Assembly: GCA_052435735.1 (NCBI GenBank)
Contig: JBQVNB010000011.1
Span: 68,060-132,059, forward strand
Source: Aliihoeflea sp052435735
GTDB lineage: Bacteria > Pseudomonadota > Alphaproteobacteria > Rhizobiales > Rhizobiaceae
Length of the DNA: 64,000 nt
Direction of reading: 5' to 3'
Below are positions 1 through 8,276 of the stretch, piece by piece; the first letter of the stretch is position 1, and each line of letters begins with the position of its first letter. The notes beneath the pieces are model-generated. The model was not told the origin of the DNA, made no database searches, and saw only the letters and a program-made list of their open reading frames with translations. Both the position numbers and the translations under genes were made by a program.

Positions 1-9
1 GAATGTGGC

Positions 10-801
10 ATGACAGGACAGGCAGCGGCACTGCGTGCCGAGGCAGACGGCGGGTCCGTTTCGGGCGAGGGGCAATCGGGCGACGGCCAAGGGTCGGCAT
101 TCGCGCGCAGCGTGTCGGCTCTTCTGGAGCGGACGGAATATCGGCGCTGCGAAAGCGGCGAGGATCTCGAGGCGATCTACCGCCTCCGCTACAAGGCGTA
201 CAAGGCCTACGGCCTCGTCGGGGAAGCTGAAAACGAGCGCATCTGCGATGCGATGGACGACACGCCGAACAGCTACCGTTTCGGCGTCTTCATCGACGGC
301 GAACTCGTCTCGACCGTCCGTCTTCACCACATCACCGCCGCCGAGCCCTGGGGGCCCGTCATGCGGGTCTATTCGGACATGCTGGAGCCGCGGCTTGCCG
401 CCGGTGAGACCTTCGTCAATCCGGGCCAGTTCACGGCCGATCCATCGGTCGCCGGCTCGTTCCGGCTGCTTCCTTATCTCACGCTGCGCCTCGCGGTCAT
501 CGCAAATACCTATTTCGATTCCACGAGCTGCGTCTGCCTGATCCGCGACGAGCATGTCGCGTTCTACAAGCGCATCTTCGGCTCGGCGCAGGTCGGCCTC
601 GCGCGGCCCTATCCGCCCTTCACCGTGCCGGTCATGCTCTACGAGTCGAACTGCGAGGAGAACATGGCGAAGACGGTGGCGCGATACCCGTTCTTCCGCT
701 CCACCTTCGCCGAACGTCGGCTTCTCTTCCAGCGCCCGGACGCCGGCGAACTGACGCCGCTCACCGTCCTGCCGACGGCGAAGTATCGCGTCGCGGCCTA
801 G
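10..801 (+). CDS. FeeM-like N-acyl amino acid synthase (GNAT fold)
   Basis: This 263-residue protein resembles the long-chain N-acyl amino acid synthase (FeeM) branch of the acyltransferases related to autoinducer synthases. Such enzymes join a fatty acyl group from acyl-ACP to an amino acid. The first 40 residues are low-complexity and probably disordered. The core begins near YRRCESGEDLEAIYRLRYKA, the usual opening of this family (R-x-R-Y-x-A-Y), followed by a D-D-x-x-N-S block, the strand FIDGELVSTVRLH and the motif FVNPGQFTADPS. The family match is from motif memory, so the substrate is not known. It stands alone: no exosortase, ACP or sensor gene is next to it, although its upstream neighbour is outside the window. 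The ATG at base 10 is assumed; the true start could lie a little downstream. Confidence 0.72.
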   Translation: MTGQAAALRAEADGGSVSGEGQSGDGQGSAFARSVSALLERTEYRRCESGEDLEAIYRLRYKAYKAYGLVGEAENERICDAMDDTPNSYRFGVFIDGELVSTVRLHHITAAEPWGPVMRVYSDMLEPRLAAGETFVNPGQFTADPSVAGSFRLLPYLTLRLAVIANTYFDSTSCVCLIRDEHVAFYKRIFGSAQVGLARPYPPFTVPVMLYESNCEENMAKTVARYPFFRSTFAERRLLFQRPDAGELTPLTVLPTAKYRVAA

Positions 802-884
802 ACGGCTGACGCAGCGATATGCTTGCCGCGCCGCGATGTGCGCCTAGCTATTCACCGCAGGGACTTCATTCACGGATATTTTCC

Positions 885-1028
885 ATGCCCGATCTCGCAC
901 TGACACCCTTGATCTCGCTCATCGCCGGCGTCGTCATCCTGATCATGCCGCGCCTGCTCAACTACATCGTCGCGCTCTATCTCATCGTCATCGGCCTCAT
1001 CGGCCTCTTTCCAGACATCGTAGGCTAG
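885..1028 (+). CDS. DUF3096-type small membrane protein
   Basis: A 47-residue peptide, almost entirely one or two hydrophobic helices. The core is LISLIAGVVILIMPRLLNYI followed by a second hydrophobic run with a central glycine. This matches the pattern of DUF3096 proteins (about 45 to 55 residues), common in Proteobacteria and of unknown role. The ATG before PDLALTPL was chosen because the family starts there; an in-frame start 66 bases upstream would add a non-hydrophobic leader. It precedes the oxidase subunit IV gene by about 80 bases on the same strand. Confidence 0.68.
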   Translation: MPDLALTPLISLIAGVVILIMPRLLNYIVALYLIVIGLIGLFPDIVG

Positions 1029-1106
1029 TTTCCGCGACAATCCTGCCATTGCCCTCAATCACGCTTTTCGTTATCAGCGAACGACAGAATTGCGAGGGAG
1101 CCTTCC

Positions 1107-1334
1107 ATGGCAGAAGAACATCATTCCGGCCCGCTCGAGATGGGCGCGGAAATGGACTATCACGAGCACGAGAAGACCTATTCGCTCTTTCTCGAATTCG
1201 CGAAATACGGCACGCTCGCCGTGGTCGCGCTCCTGATCGCCATGGCGTTCGGCTTCTTCACGGCAGCCGGCTTCATCTCCTCGACCATCCTCTTCCTGCT
1301 CATCTGCGGCCTCGGCGCGATCCTGTTGCGCTGA
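1107..1334 (+). CDS. aa3-type cytochrome c oxidase subunit IV
   Basis: A 75-residue protein with a hydrophilic His/Glu-rich N-terminus (MAEEHHSGPLEMGAEMDYHE) and the family signature HEKTYSLFLEFAKYGT, then two membrane segments. These are features of the small alphaproteobacterial aa3 oxidase subunit IV, which packs against subunits I and III in the inner membrane. A strong GAGGGA ribosome site precedes the ATG. It lies just upstream of pntAA with a 60-base gap, an arrangement common in Rhizobiales genomes, while the main oxidase genes are elsewhere. Co-transcription with pnt is inferred from spacing. Confidence 0.85.
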   Translation: MAEEHHSGPLEMGAEMDYHEHEKTYSLFLEFAKYGTLAVVALLIAMAFGFFTAAGFISSTILFLLICGLGAILLR

Positions 1335-1394
1335 CGGTCGTCGCGGCGGATCGTTTCCGCCGGGGAGTGAGGATCGGCAGTCAGGGAGGGGCCA

Positions 1395-2600
1395 ATGTCG
1401 CAGATCGTTTTCGTACCGAGAGAAGTCGAGGGTGGAGAACCGCGCGTCGCGGCATCGCCCGATACCGTCAAGCGGCTGAAGGGGCTCGGCCTCGACGTCG
1501 TCGTCGAAGCTGGCGCGGGCACCGCCTCGCGCATCCCGGACGCCGAGTTCGAGAAGGCCGGTGCGCGCATCGGCTCGACTGCCGACGCATCGACCGCCGA
1601 CATCGTCCTCAAGGTTCGCCGCCCAAACGATACCGAACTCAAATCCTACAAAGAGGGCGCCGCGGTCATCGCCGCGATGGACCCTTACGGCAACGACGCC
1701 GCCGTCGCCGCCATGGCCAAGGCCGGCATCTCCGCCTTCGCGATGGAATTCATGCCGCGCATCACGCGTGCGCAGTCGATGGACATCCTCTCGTCGCAGG
1801 CCAATCTCGCCGGCTACCAGGCCGTGGTCGACGCGGCGGCCGAATATGACCGCGCCTTGCCGATGATGATGACCGCGGCCGGCACCGTGCCCGCCGCCAA
1901 GATCTTCATCATGGGCGTCGGCGTCGCCGGCCTGCAGGCGATCGCGACCGCGCGCCGCATGGGCGCCGTCGTCACCGCGACCGACGTTCGCCCCGCCGCC
2001 AAGGAACAGGTCGCCTCGCTCGGCGCGAAGTTCCTCGCCGTGGAGGATGAAGAGTTCAAGGCGGCCGAGACCGCCGGCGGCTATGCCAAGGAAATGTCGA
2101 AGGAATACCAGGCGAAGCAGGCCGCGCTGACGGCTGAGCACATCGCCAAGCAGGACATCGTCATCACCACCGCGCTGATTCCCGGTCGGCCCGCGCCGCG
2201 CCTGATCTCGGCAGAGATGGTCGCCTCGATGAAGCCCGGCTCGGTCATCGTCGACCTCGCGGTCGAGCGCGGCGGCAATGTCGAGGGCGCGAAGGCGGGT
2301 GAAGTCGTGACGACCGCCAACGGCGTCAAGATCGTCGGCCATCTCAACATGGCCGGCCGCGTCGCCGCCTCCGCCTCGCTGCTCTACGCCAAGAACCTCT
2401 TCGCCTTCCTGGAGACGCTGGTCGACAAGGAAACGAAGACGCTCGCGATCAAGCCGGACGAGGAACTGGTCAAGGCGACGCTCCTGACCCACGAGGGCCA
2501 GGTCGTCCACGCGAATTTCGCCAAGGCCGAGGCCGCGCCCGCTGAGCCTGTGGAACCCGCACCCAAGCCGAAATCCGCTTCGAAGAAGGGGGATGCGTGA
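1395..2600 (+). CDS. pntAA: NAD(P) transhydrogenase subunit alpha part 1
   Basis: The 401-residue cytosolic NAD(H)-binding domain I of the proton-translocating transhydrogenase, which uses the proton gradient to reduce NADP+ with NADH. The N-terminus (QIVFVPREVEGGEPRVAASP) and the Rossmann loop GVGVAGLQAIATARRMGA followed by TDVRP are diagnostic. The C-terminal tail is a Pro/Ala/Lys linker (residues about 375-401). In this three-gene form the alpha subunit is split into domain I (this gene) and the membrane part (pntAB). The stop codon overlaps the next start by one base, so coupled translation is likely. A GAGGGG ribosome site precedes the ATG. Confidence 0.96.
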   Translation: MSQIVFVPREVEGGEPRVAASPDTVKRLKGLGLDVVVEAGAGTASRIPDAEFEKAGARIGSTADASTADIVLKVRRPNDTELKSYKEGAAVIAAMDPYGNDAAVAAMAKAGISAFAMEFMPRITRAQSMDILSSQANLAGYQAVVDAAAEYDRALPMMMTAAGTVPAAKIFIMGVGVAGLQAIATARRMGAVVTATDVRPAAKEQVASLGAKFLAVEDEEFKAAETAGGYAKEMSKEYQAKQAALTAEHIAKQDIVITTALIPGRPAPRLISAEMVASMKPGSVIVDLAVERGGNVEGAKAGEVVTTANGVKIVGHLNMAGRVAASASLLYAKNLFAFLETLVDKETKTLAIKPDEELVKATLLTHEGQVVHANFAKAEAAPAEPVEPAPKPKSASKKGDA

Positions 2601-3016
2601 TGGAAATGACCGCGATGGAACGCGCCATCGAGCAGCTCGAACAGGCAACCGCGGCGCTGCGGCTCGCCTTCTCCGATCTCGAAACCGCCGAAGTGGCCGG
2701 CCATGCTGCTGCGGCGGCGACGGGCGGCGCGATCGACCCCTTCGTCTTCCGCTTCGCCATTTTCGTCCTGGCGATCTTCGTCGGCTACTACGTCGTCTGG
2801 TCGGTGACGCCGGCGCTGCATACGCCCTTGATGGCCGTCACCAATGCCATCTCGTCGGTCATCGTCGTCGGCGCGCTTCTGGCGGTCGGCATCTCGGCCT
2901 CGGGCCTCGCGACCGGCTTCGGTTTCATCGCCCTCATCCTCGCATCGGTGAACATCTTCGGCGGCTTCCTCGTCACCCACCGCATGCTTGCCATGTACAA
3001 GAAAAAAGAGAAGTGA
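2600..3016 (+). CDS. pntAB: NAD(P) transhydrogenase subunit alpha part 2
   Basis: About 138 residues with a short amphipathic N-terminal helix (EQLEQATAALRLAFSDLE) and three to four hydrophobic segments from residue 45 onward. It is the membrane fragment of the alpha subunit, part of the proton channel (domain II) with pntB. The ATG shares its A with the TGA of pntAA; a GTG one codon earlier is also possible. It ends in a lysine-rich tail (YKKKEK), as expected for a cytoplasmic C-terminus. pntB follows 10 bases later. Confidence 0.94.
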   Translation: MEMTAMERAIEQLEQATAALRLAFSDLETAEVAGHAAAAATGGAIDPFVFRFAIFVLAIFVGYYVVWSVTPALHTPLMAVTNAISSVIVVGALLAVGISASGLATGFGFIALILASVNIFGGFLVTHRMLAMYKKKEK

Positions 3017-3026
3017 GGCGCATTCG

Positions 3027-4427
3027 ATGAGCGAGAACTTCGCCTCCTTCCTCTACCTCGTCTCCGGCGTCCTGTTCATCATGGCGCTGCGCGGCCTGTC
3101 GCACCCCACCACCAGCCGCCAGGGCAATCTCTACGGCATGGTCGGCATGGGCATCGCCATCGTCACCACGCTGCTTCTGGCGCGTCCGACCTTAGGCGGC
3201 TTCCTGATGATCGTCGTCGGCATCGCCATTGGCGGCGGCATCGGCGCGGTGATCGCCAAGCGCATCCCGATGACGTCCATGCCGCAGCTCGTCGCCGCTT
3301 TCCATTCGCTGGTCGGCCTTGCCGCCGTGCTGGTCGCGGCCGCCGCCGTCTATTCGCCGGAAAGTTTCGGCGTCGGCACGGTCGGCCACATCCACACCCA
3401 GGCACTGATCGAGATGTCGCTCGGCGTCGCCATCGGCGCCATCACCTTCACCGGCTCGATCATCGCCTTCCTGAAGCTCGACGGGCGTATGTCCGGCAAG
3501 CCGATCATGCTGCCCGCGCGCCACATGGTGAACGCGGCCATCGCGACCGCGCTCGTCCTGCTCGTCGTCGTCCTCGTCATGACGCAGTCGACGCTCGCCT
3601 TCTGGCTGATCGTCATTCTGGCGCTGGCGCTCGGCGTCCTGATCATCATCCCGATCGGCGGCGCGGACATGCCGGTCGTCGTCTCGATGCTCAACTCCTA
3701 TTCGGGCTGGGCCGCGGCCGGCATCGGCTTCACGCTCGGCAATCTCGCGCTCATCATCACCGGCGCGCTGGTCGGCTCGTCGGGCGCGATCCTCTCCTAC
3801 ATCATGTGCAAGGGCATGAACCGCTCCTTCATCTCCGTCATCCTCGGCGGCTTCGGCGGCGAGACGGCTGCCGCGAGCGCCGATGACGGGATCGAGCGCA
3901 CCGTCAAGCAGGGCTCGGCCGACGACGCCGCGTATTTGATGATGAACGCGCAGAAGGTCATCATCGTTCCCGGCTACGGAATGGCCGTCGCGCAGGCGCA
4001 GCACGCGCTGCGCGAAATGGCGGACACGCTCAAGGCCAATGGCGTCGAAGTCAAATATGCGATCCACCCGGTCGCTGGCCGCATGCCCGGCCACATGAAC
4101 GTGCTCCTCGCCGAAGCCAACGTGCCCTATGACGAGGTCTTCGAACTCGAGGATATCAACTCCGAATTCGCCCAGGCCGACGTCGCCTACGTCATCGGCG
4201 CCAACGACGTCACCAACCCGTCCGCGCGCGACGACAAGTCCTCGCCGATCTACGGCATGCCCATCCTCGACGTCGACAAGGCCCGCACCTGCCTCTTCGT
4301 CAAGCGCTCGCTCGGCTCCGGCTACGCCGGCATCGACAACACGCTGTTCTACAAGGACGGCACGATGATGCTGCTCGGCGACGCCAAGAAAATGACCGAG
4401 GAAATCGTCAAGGCGATGCACCACTGA
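3027..4427 (+). CDS. pntB: NAD(P) transhydrogenase subunit beta
   Basis: This 466-residue subunit has about nine membrane helices (residues 5-270) and a C-terminal NADP(H)-binding domain III (residues about 290-466). Domain III carries IIVPGYGMAVAQAQHAL, AGRMPGHMNVLLAEA, GANDVTNPSARDD and KRSLGSGYAGIDN, all classical PntB nucleotide-site motifs. Together with pntAA and pntAB it makes a complete enzyme that supplies NADPH. The ATG at MSENFASF was chosen; an in-frame start 39 bases upstream lies inside pntAB. A strong intrinsic terminator follows the stop. Confidence 0.96.
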   Translation: MSENFASFLYLVSGVLFIMALRGLSHPTTSRQGNLYGMVGMGIAIVTTLLLARPTLGGFLMIVVGIAIGGGIGAVIAKRIPMTSMPQLVAAFHSLVGLAAVLVAAAAVYSPESFGVGTVGHIHTQALIEMSLGVAIGAITFTGSIIAFLKLDGRMSGKPIMLPARHMVNAAIATALVLLVVVLVMTQSTLAFWLIVILALALGVLIIIPIGGADMPVVVSMLNSYSGWAAAGIGFTLGNLALIITGALVGSSGAILSYIMCKGMNRSFISVILGGFGGETAAASADDGIERTVKQGSADDAAYLMMNAQKVIIVPGYGMAVAQAQHALREMADTLKANGVEVKYAIHPVAGRMPGHMNVLLAEANVPYDEVFELEDINSEFAQADVAYVIGANDVTNPSARDDKSSPIYGMPILDVDKARTCLFVKRSLGSGYAGIDNTLFYKDGTMMLLGDAKKMTEEIVKAMHH

Positions 4428-4438
4428 GGCAAAGCGGA

Positions 4439-4466
4439 AAAAACCCGGCTGTAAAGCCGGGTTTTT
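4439..4466. terminator. Bidirectional intrinsic terminator
   Basis: A perfect hairpin, AACCCGGCT / GTAA loop / AGCCGGGTT, flanked by an A-run on the left and a T-run on the right. It can end both the pnt operon (plus strand) and the DUF992 gene (minus strand). Confidence 0.9.
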
Positions 4467-4486
4467 GCTTTTTCGATCAGCGCGCT

Positions 4487-4960
4487 CTACAGCGCCCGCA
4501 GCTTGAACTCCGTCACGCCGAGCGCGACGTTCAGCCCCGTCTGCGCCTGCACGCTCAAGGGCTGCAGCATCACCGATTCGTTCGACCCGCCGACCAGCAA
4601 ATTGACCCCGCCACCCACAGCCGCCGTCACTTCCGCCGAGGCGCCATAATAGTCACCGGCAAGTGCGGCCGGCGACAGTTCTGCCGCGGTCGGCGCGAGC
4701 ACGGCCCATTGCATCACGGCGGCGCTCGTCACGCCGACATCGAGGCCGTATTTGTTGACGACGCCGACGAACTGCACAGGCGGGCGCCCGTCGGCGGGGG
4801 TGAAGGCGCATTGCATGTCGCGCGAGGAGCCGAAGATCAGGCCGACATCGCCTTCGATGGCGCATTCGAGCATGCCCATTTCCGCGCGGGTGTCCTGCGC
4901 ATGGGCGGTGGTGGCAGCGGTGCCGGCCACGAGGGCGGCGGCGATCAGCGTGCGGATCAT
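4487..4960 (-). CDS. DUF992 family exported protein
   Basis: A 157-residue protein starting MIRTLIAAALVAGTAATTAHA, a Sec signal peptide with likely cleavage after AHA. The mature part (CAIEGDVGLIFGSSRDMQC, PVQFVGVVNKYGLDVGV and a glycine-rich final third) matches DUF992, a small family frequent in Rhizobiales and of unknown function, expected in the periplasm or outer envelope. Two conserved cysteines about 20 residues apart could form a disulfide. An upstream in-frame ATG would add 11 residues before the signal peptide; I chose the internal start because it gives a normal signal sequence. Confidence 0.8.
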   Translation of the reverse strand: MIRTLIAAALVAGTAATTAHAQDTRAEMGMLECAIEGDVGLIFGSSRDMQCAFTPADGRPPVQFVGVVNKYGLDVGVTSAAVMQWAVLAPTAAELSPAALAGDYYGASAEVTAAVGGGVNLLVGGSNESVMLQPLSVQAQTGLNVALGVTEFKLRAL

Positions 4961-5023
4961 GTGAAATCTCCCGTTCGAGTGTCTGGCTGACAACCGAACG
5001 GGGAGAAGTTCGTTCCGGTTACG

Positions 5024-5863
5024 TTACGAAGGCCGCGTGCGTCGCAGGCCTTCGGCGGCGACCGACAGGTTCGGGTCGAGCCGGACGGCTTCGGCGTAGG
5101 AGCGCGAGGCGCGCTGATTTTCCCCGCGACGCTCGAGGATCACCGCCTGATAGGCCCAGGCCTCGGCGTTGGACTTGTCGAGGTTCAGCGCCGTGTTGAA
5201 GTCGGCGAGCGCGTTGTCCTCATTGTTGATCGCGAGATAGGATAGGCCGCGCGCCGTGTAGGGCTCGGCTGCGCTCGGCGCCAGCGAGATCGACTGCGCG
5301 AAATCGGAAATGGCGAAATCGTGCTGGGTCCGTGTCTGGTAGAGCAGGCCGCGATTGTAGTAGGCGCGCGGATCGGTCGTATCGAGCTGGATGGCGCGCT
5401 CGAAATCCTGGAACGCGTTGTTTGCGTTGCCGGCGAGCCGGTAGAGATTTCCACGGCCGATATAGGCGGCATCGTAGTTCGGATTGAGCTGGAGTGCCTG
5501 GTTGTAGTCAGCGAGCGCGGCCTGTTGATTGCCCATGTTGCGATGGATCAGCGCGCGGTTGTTGTAGGCCTGGAAGAAGCCGGGATTGAGCTGAATCGCG
5601 CGGTCGAAATCGGCCAGCGCCTCCGCATTGCGGCCGCCGCGGCCATAGGCCGAGCCGCGCACATTGTAGGCCTCGGGGTCCTGCGGGGAGCGCTCGATGA
5701 CGGCGGTCAGCGAGGAGATGTTCTCCGTCGATGTCTGGGCGGCGTCCATCGGCGAGACCGTCGACATCGTTTCGGGCGCGGTCTGGCAGGCGGCGAGCGC
5801 CAGCACGGAGACGAGAGCGAAGGCGGTGGCGGTACGCTTGGCGTGGCGCGCGGTCGAGATCAT
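5024..5863 (-). CDS. TPR repeat lipoprotein
   Basis: The 279-residue product begins MISTARHAKRTATAFALVSV and has the lipobox LALAAC, so it should be a lipid-anchored envelope protein. After a short linker come about six tandem TPR units, each about 34 residues and of the form A-x-x-D(F/Y)-x-x-A-(I/L)-x-L-(N/D), for example ALADFDRAIQLNPGFFQAYN and ALADYNQALQLNPNYDAAYI. The layout is like NlpI and other TPR scaffolds, but no partner is suggested by neighbours. An earlier ATG adds 20 residues that look like leader sequence; the later start keeps a proper lipoprotein signal. Confidence 0.83.
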   Translation of the reverse strand: MISTARHAKRTATAFALVSVLALAACQTAPETMSTVSPMDAAQTSTENISSLTAVIERSPQDPEAYNVRGSAYGRGGRNAEALADFDRAIQLNPGFFQAYNNRALIHRNMGNQQAALADYNQALQLNPNYDAAYIGRGNLYRLAGNANNAFQDFERAIQLDTTDPRAYYNRGLLYQTRTQHDFAISDFAQSISLAPSAAEPYTARGLSYLAINNEDNALADFNTALNLDKSNAEAWAYQAVILERRGENQRASRSYAEAVRLDPNLSVAAEGLRRTRPS

Positions 5864-5993
5864 CGGCTGGTTCCCCCGGTTCGGATTTTGCAAGCAAGGC
5901 TGCGTTGGGTCAAACGCGGACAATGAAAAAAGGTGGCAGCGATTGCTCGCGCCACCTCTTATAATTCGGCAATAGAGACCAAAAAGCGGCGGA

Positions 5994-6233
5994 TCAACGC
6001 GCCGCGACGGCCGGAGCGCGACCGCCGCCGACCAGGCCTTCGCGCTGGGCGCGCTTGCGGGCCAGCTTGCGGGCGCGGCGAACGGCTTCAGCCTTTTCGC
6101 GGGCGCGCTTCTCGGACGGCTTCTCGTAGTGGCCGCGCATCTTCATCTCGCGGAAGATACCTTCGCGCTGCATCTTCTTCTTGAGCGCGCGTAGCGCCTG
6201 ATCAACGTTGTTGTCGCGGACGAGTACCTGCAC
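5994..6233 (-). CDS. rpsU: 30S ribosomal protein S21
   Basis: A 79-residue basic protein opening MQVLVRDNNVDQALRALKKK, followed by MQREGIFREMKMRGHYEKPS, which is the universal S21 signature. The C-terminus has the alphaproteobacterial Ala/Arg-rich extension. It binds the 30S subunit near the anti-Shine-Dalgarno end of 16S rRNA. It is transcribed on its own or with the downstream TPR lipoprotein (gap about 130 bases). Confidence 0.97.
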   Translation of the reverse strand: MQVLVRDNNVDQALRALKKKMQREGIFREMKMRGHYEKPSEKRAREKAEAVRRARKLARKRAQREGLVGGGRAPAVAAR

Positions 6234-6535
6234 GTGCGTTCCTGTTCGTTACCGTGGATCTGTCAAAATTCATAAGCGCAACGAATTGCGCCCGTGGCAC
6301 GCACCACGGTTCGGTGCGGCTCATATCACCACCCACACCCCTTGTCGAGCGGAAATCGCCGAGGGGCGGGAAGGCATGCAACCGGCCAATTCGTCGCAGG
6401 CAAATCCGCGCGGCGCAAACGGGCAATCGAAGTCGCAATCAGCGCAAGGCGGATCGGCGCTTTTCGCTAGTCATAGCTTCGCCATTCTGGTTCTCCCTGA
6501 TGGCGCTTTCCAACCGTCCGCGAGGCACGAGCCCC
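6234..6535. other. Intergenic region between rpsU and soxB
   Basis: About 300 bases holding the divergent promoters of rpsU (minus) and the sarcosine oxidase operon (plus). Codons remain open in the plus frame ahead of soxB, but the translated residues look like noise and lie upstream of the conserved N-terminus. A short inverted repeat (CGTGGCACGCACCACG, near 6293-6308) is the only structure seen. No tRNA, riboswitch or further gene is evident. Confidence 0.5.
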
Positions 6536-7789
6536 ATGCGCAAATATTCGGTCTTCGCCATCGCCCGCGAGGCGCTTCGCGGCCACAAGGGCTGGGAAGA
6601 ACAATGGTCCTCGCCCGAGCCGCGGTCCGAATACGACGTCATCATCGTCGGCGCCGGCGGGCATGGGCTGGCGACAGCGTACTACCTCGCCAAGCATCAC
6701 GGCATCACCAACATCGCGGTGCTGGAAAAAGGCTGGCTCGGCGGCGGCAATACCGGCCGCAACACGACCATCATCCGCTCCAACTACCTTTATGACGAGA
6801 GCGCGGGCATCTACGATCACGCCGTCAAGCTGTGGGACGGGCTTTCGCAGGATCTGAACTACAACGTCATGTATTCCGCGCGCGGCGTCATGATGCTGGC
6901 GCACAACGTCCACGACGTGCAGGTCTTCAAGCGCCACATCCACGCCAACCGCCTCAACGGTGTCGACAATGAATGGCTGACGCCGGAGGAGGCGCAGGAC
7001 TTCTGCCCGCCGCTCAACATCTCGAAGTCCGCGCGCTACCCGGTCATGGGCGCAGCGCTGCAACGCCGCGGCGGCACGGCGCGCCACGATGCCGTCGCTT
7101 GGGGCTATGCCCGCGCGGCGGCCGATCGCGGCGTCCACATCATCCAGAATTGCGAGGTCACCGGCATCCGCCGCTCGTCGAACGGCCACGTCACCGGCGT
7201 CGAGACTTCGCGCGGCTTCATCGGGGCCAAGAAGGTCGGCGTCGTCGCGGCAGGCCATTCCTCCGTCATCATGCAGATGGCCGACGTCAGGATGCCGCTC
7301 GAGAGCTACCCGCTGCAGGCACTCGTCTCCGAGCCGGTCAAGCCCGTGTTCCCCTGCGTCGTCATGTCGAACACGGTCCACGCCTATATTTCGCAGTCCG
7401 ACAAGGGCGAGCTCGTCATCGGCGCGGGCACCGACCAGTACACTTCCTACTCACAGACGGGTGGGTTCCATATCCTGAACCACACGCTCGACGCGATCTG
7501 CGAGATGTTCCCGATGTTCACGCGCATGAAGATGCTGCGCTCGTGGGGCGGCATCGTCGACGTGACGCCGGACCGTTCGCCGATCCTCGCCAAGACGCCG
7601 GTGCCGGGGCTGTATGTCAATTGCGGCTGGGGCACGGGCGGGTTCAAGGCGACGCCGGGTTCGGGCCACGTCTTCGCGCACACCATCGCCAACGACAACC
7701 CGCACCCGATCAACGCGCCGTTCCACCTCGAACGCTTCCGCACCGGCCGCCTCATCGACGAAGCGGCCGCCGCCGCCGTCGCGCACTAG
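6536..7789 (+). CDS. soxB: Sarcosine oxidase subunit beta
   Basis: This 417-residue flavoprotein oxidises the N-methyl group of sarcosine in the heterotetrameric enzyme. The FAD-binding strand-loop YDVIIVGAGGHGLATAYYLA and the FAD contact GGGNTGRNTTIIRSNY are intact. The segment RRGGTARHDAVAWGYARAA contains the His expected to carry covalent FMN in this subunit (assigned by family analogy). The C-terminal block NCGWGTGGFKATPGSG closes the flavin fold. The start MRKYSVFAIAREALRGHKGW matches other rhizobial SoxB proteins, so longer in-frame starts were rejected. It is the first gene of soxBDAG. Confidence 0.95.
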   Translation: MRKYSVFAIAREALRGHKGWEEQWSSPEPRSEYDVIIVGAGGHGLATAYYLAKHHGITNIAVLEKGWLGGGNTGRNTTIIRSNYLYDESAGIYDHAVKLWDGLSQDLNYNVMYSARGVMMLAHNVHDVQVFKRHIHANRLNGVDNEWLTPEEAQDFCPPLNISKSARYPVMGAALQRRGGTARHDAVAWGYARAAADRGVHIIQNCEVTGIRRSSNGHVTGVETSRGFIGAKKVGVVAAGHSSVIMQMADVRMPLESYPLQALVSEPVKPVFPCVVMSNTVHAYISQSDKGELVIGAGTDQYTSYSQTGGFHILNHTLDAICEMFPMFTRMKMLRSWGGIVDVTPDRSPILAKTPVPGLYVNCGWGTGGFKATPGSGHVFAHTIANDNPHPINAPFHLERFRTGRLIDEAAAAAVAH

Positions 7790-7798
7790 GGATATCCC

Positions 7799-8110
7799 AT
7801 GCTTCTCATCCGCTGCCCCTATTGCGAGGAAGAGCGCCCCGAGCTCGAATTCCGCCATGCCGGCGAAGCGCATATCGCACGCTCCACCGAGATGAGTGAG
7901 TTGAGCGACGACCAGTTCGAGAAGTTCTTCTTCATCCGCCAGAACCCGAAAGGCCTGATCTTCGAGCGCTGGCGTCACATCCACGGCTGCGGCCGCTTCT
8001 TCAACGCCGCGCGGGATACGGTGACGGACAAGTTCCACCTGACCTACAAGGCCGGCGAGCCGAAGCCGGAAATCACGCTGATGGCGCCCGCGAACGGAGC
8101 ATTGAAATGA
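7799..8110 (+). CDS. soxD: Sarcosine oxidase subunit delta
   Basis: A 103-residue zinc-binding subunit. The ligand pattern is visible as CPYC at residues 6-9 and H-x-x-G-C in WRHIHGCGRFFN, followed by the conserved ARDT block. The motif FIRQNPKGLIFERW is typical. It is 9 bases downstream of soxB and completes the heterotetramer structurally rather than catalytically. Confidence 0.94.
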   Translation: MLLIRCPYCEEERPELEFRHAGEAHIARSTEMSELSDDQFEKFFFIRQNPKGLIFERWRHIHGCGRFFNAARDTVTDKFHLTYKAGEPKPEITLMAPANGALK

Positions 8111-8127
8111 TCGTTCGCACCCCGTCG

Positions 8128-8242
8128 CGCCCCCCTCTGTCCTGCCGGACATCTCCCCCGCATGGGGGGAGATTAGTCGCGTCATCGACACTGCGTGATC
8201 TCCCCCCTCGCGGGGGAGATGTCCGGCAGCACAGAGGGGGGC
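8128..8242. repeat. Palindromic intergenic repeat, family A copy 1
   Basis: A long imperfect inverted repeat with outer arms CCCCCCTCTGTCCTGCCGGA and its complement, each followed by an inner hairpin of the form ATCTCCCCC-N-GGGGGAGAT. The loop contains GTCATCGACAC. It fills the soxD-soxA gap inside the operon. Similar copies lie in the soxA-soxG gap and in two bkd gaps. The overall plan resembles rhizobial RIME-type mosaic elements. Confidence 0.9.
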
Positions 8243-8276
8243 AACGTAGCGCGCAAACGGGTGCGGAGATCGAACA

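Noticed and set aside
10..801. LuxI-type acyl-homoserine lactone synthase
   Set aside because: The motifs fit the FeeM branch rather than LuxI, and there is no LuxR partner gene.
8128..8242. Direct/inverted repeats considered as a CRISPR array
   Set aside because: Only palindromic elements scattered singly in the window; no regular spacers and no cas genes.
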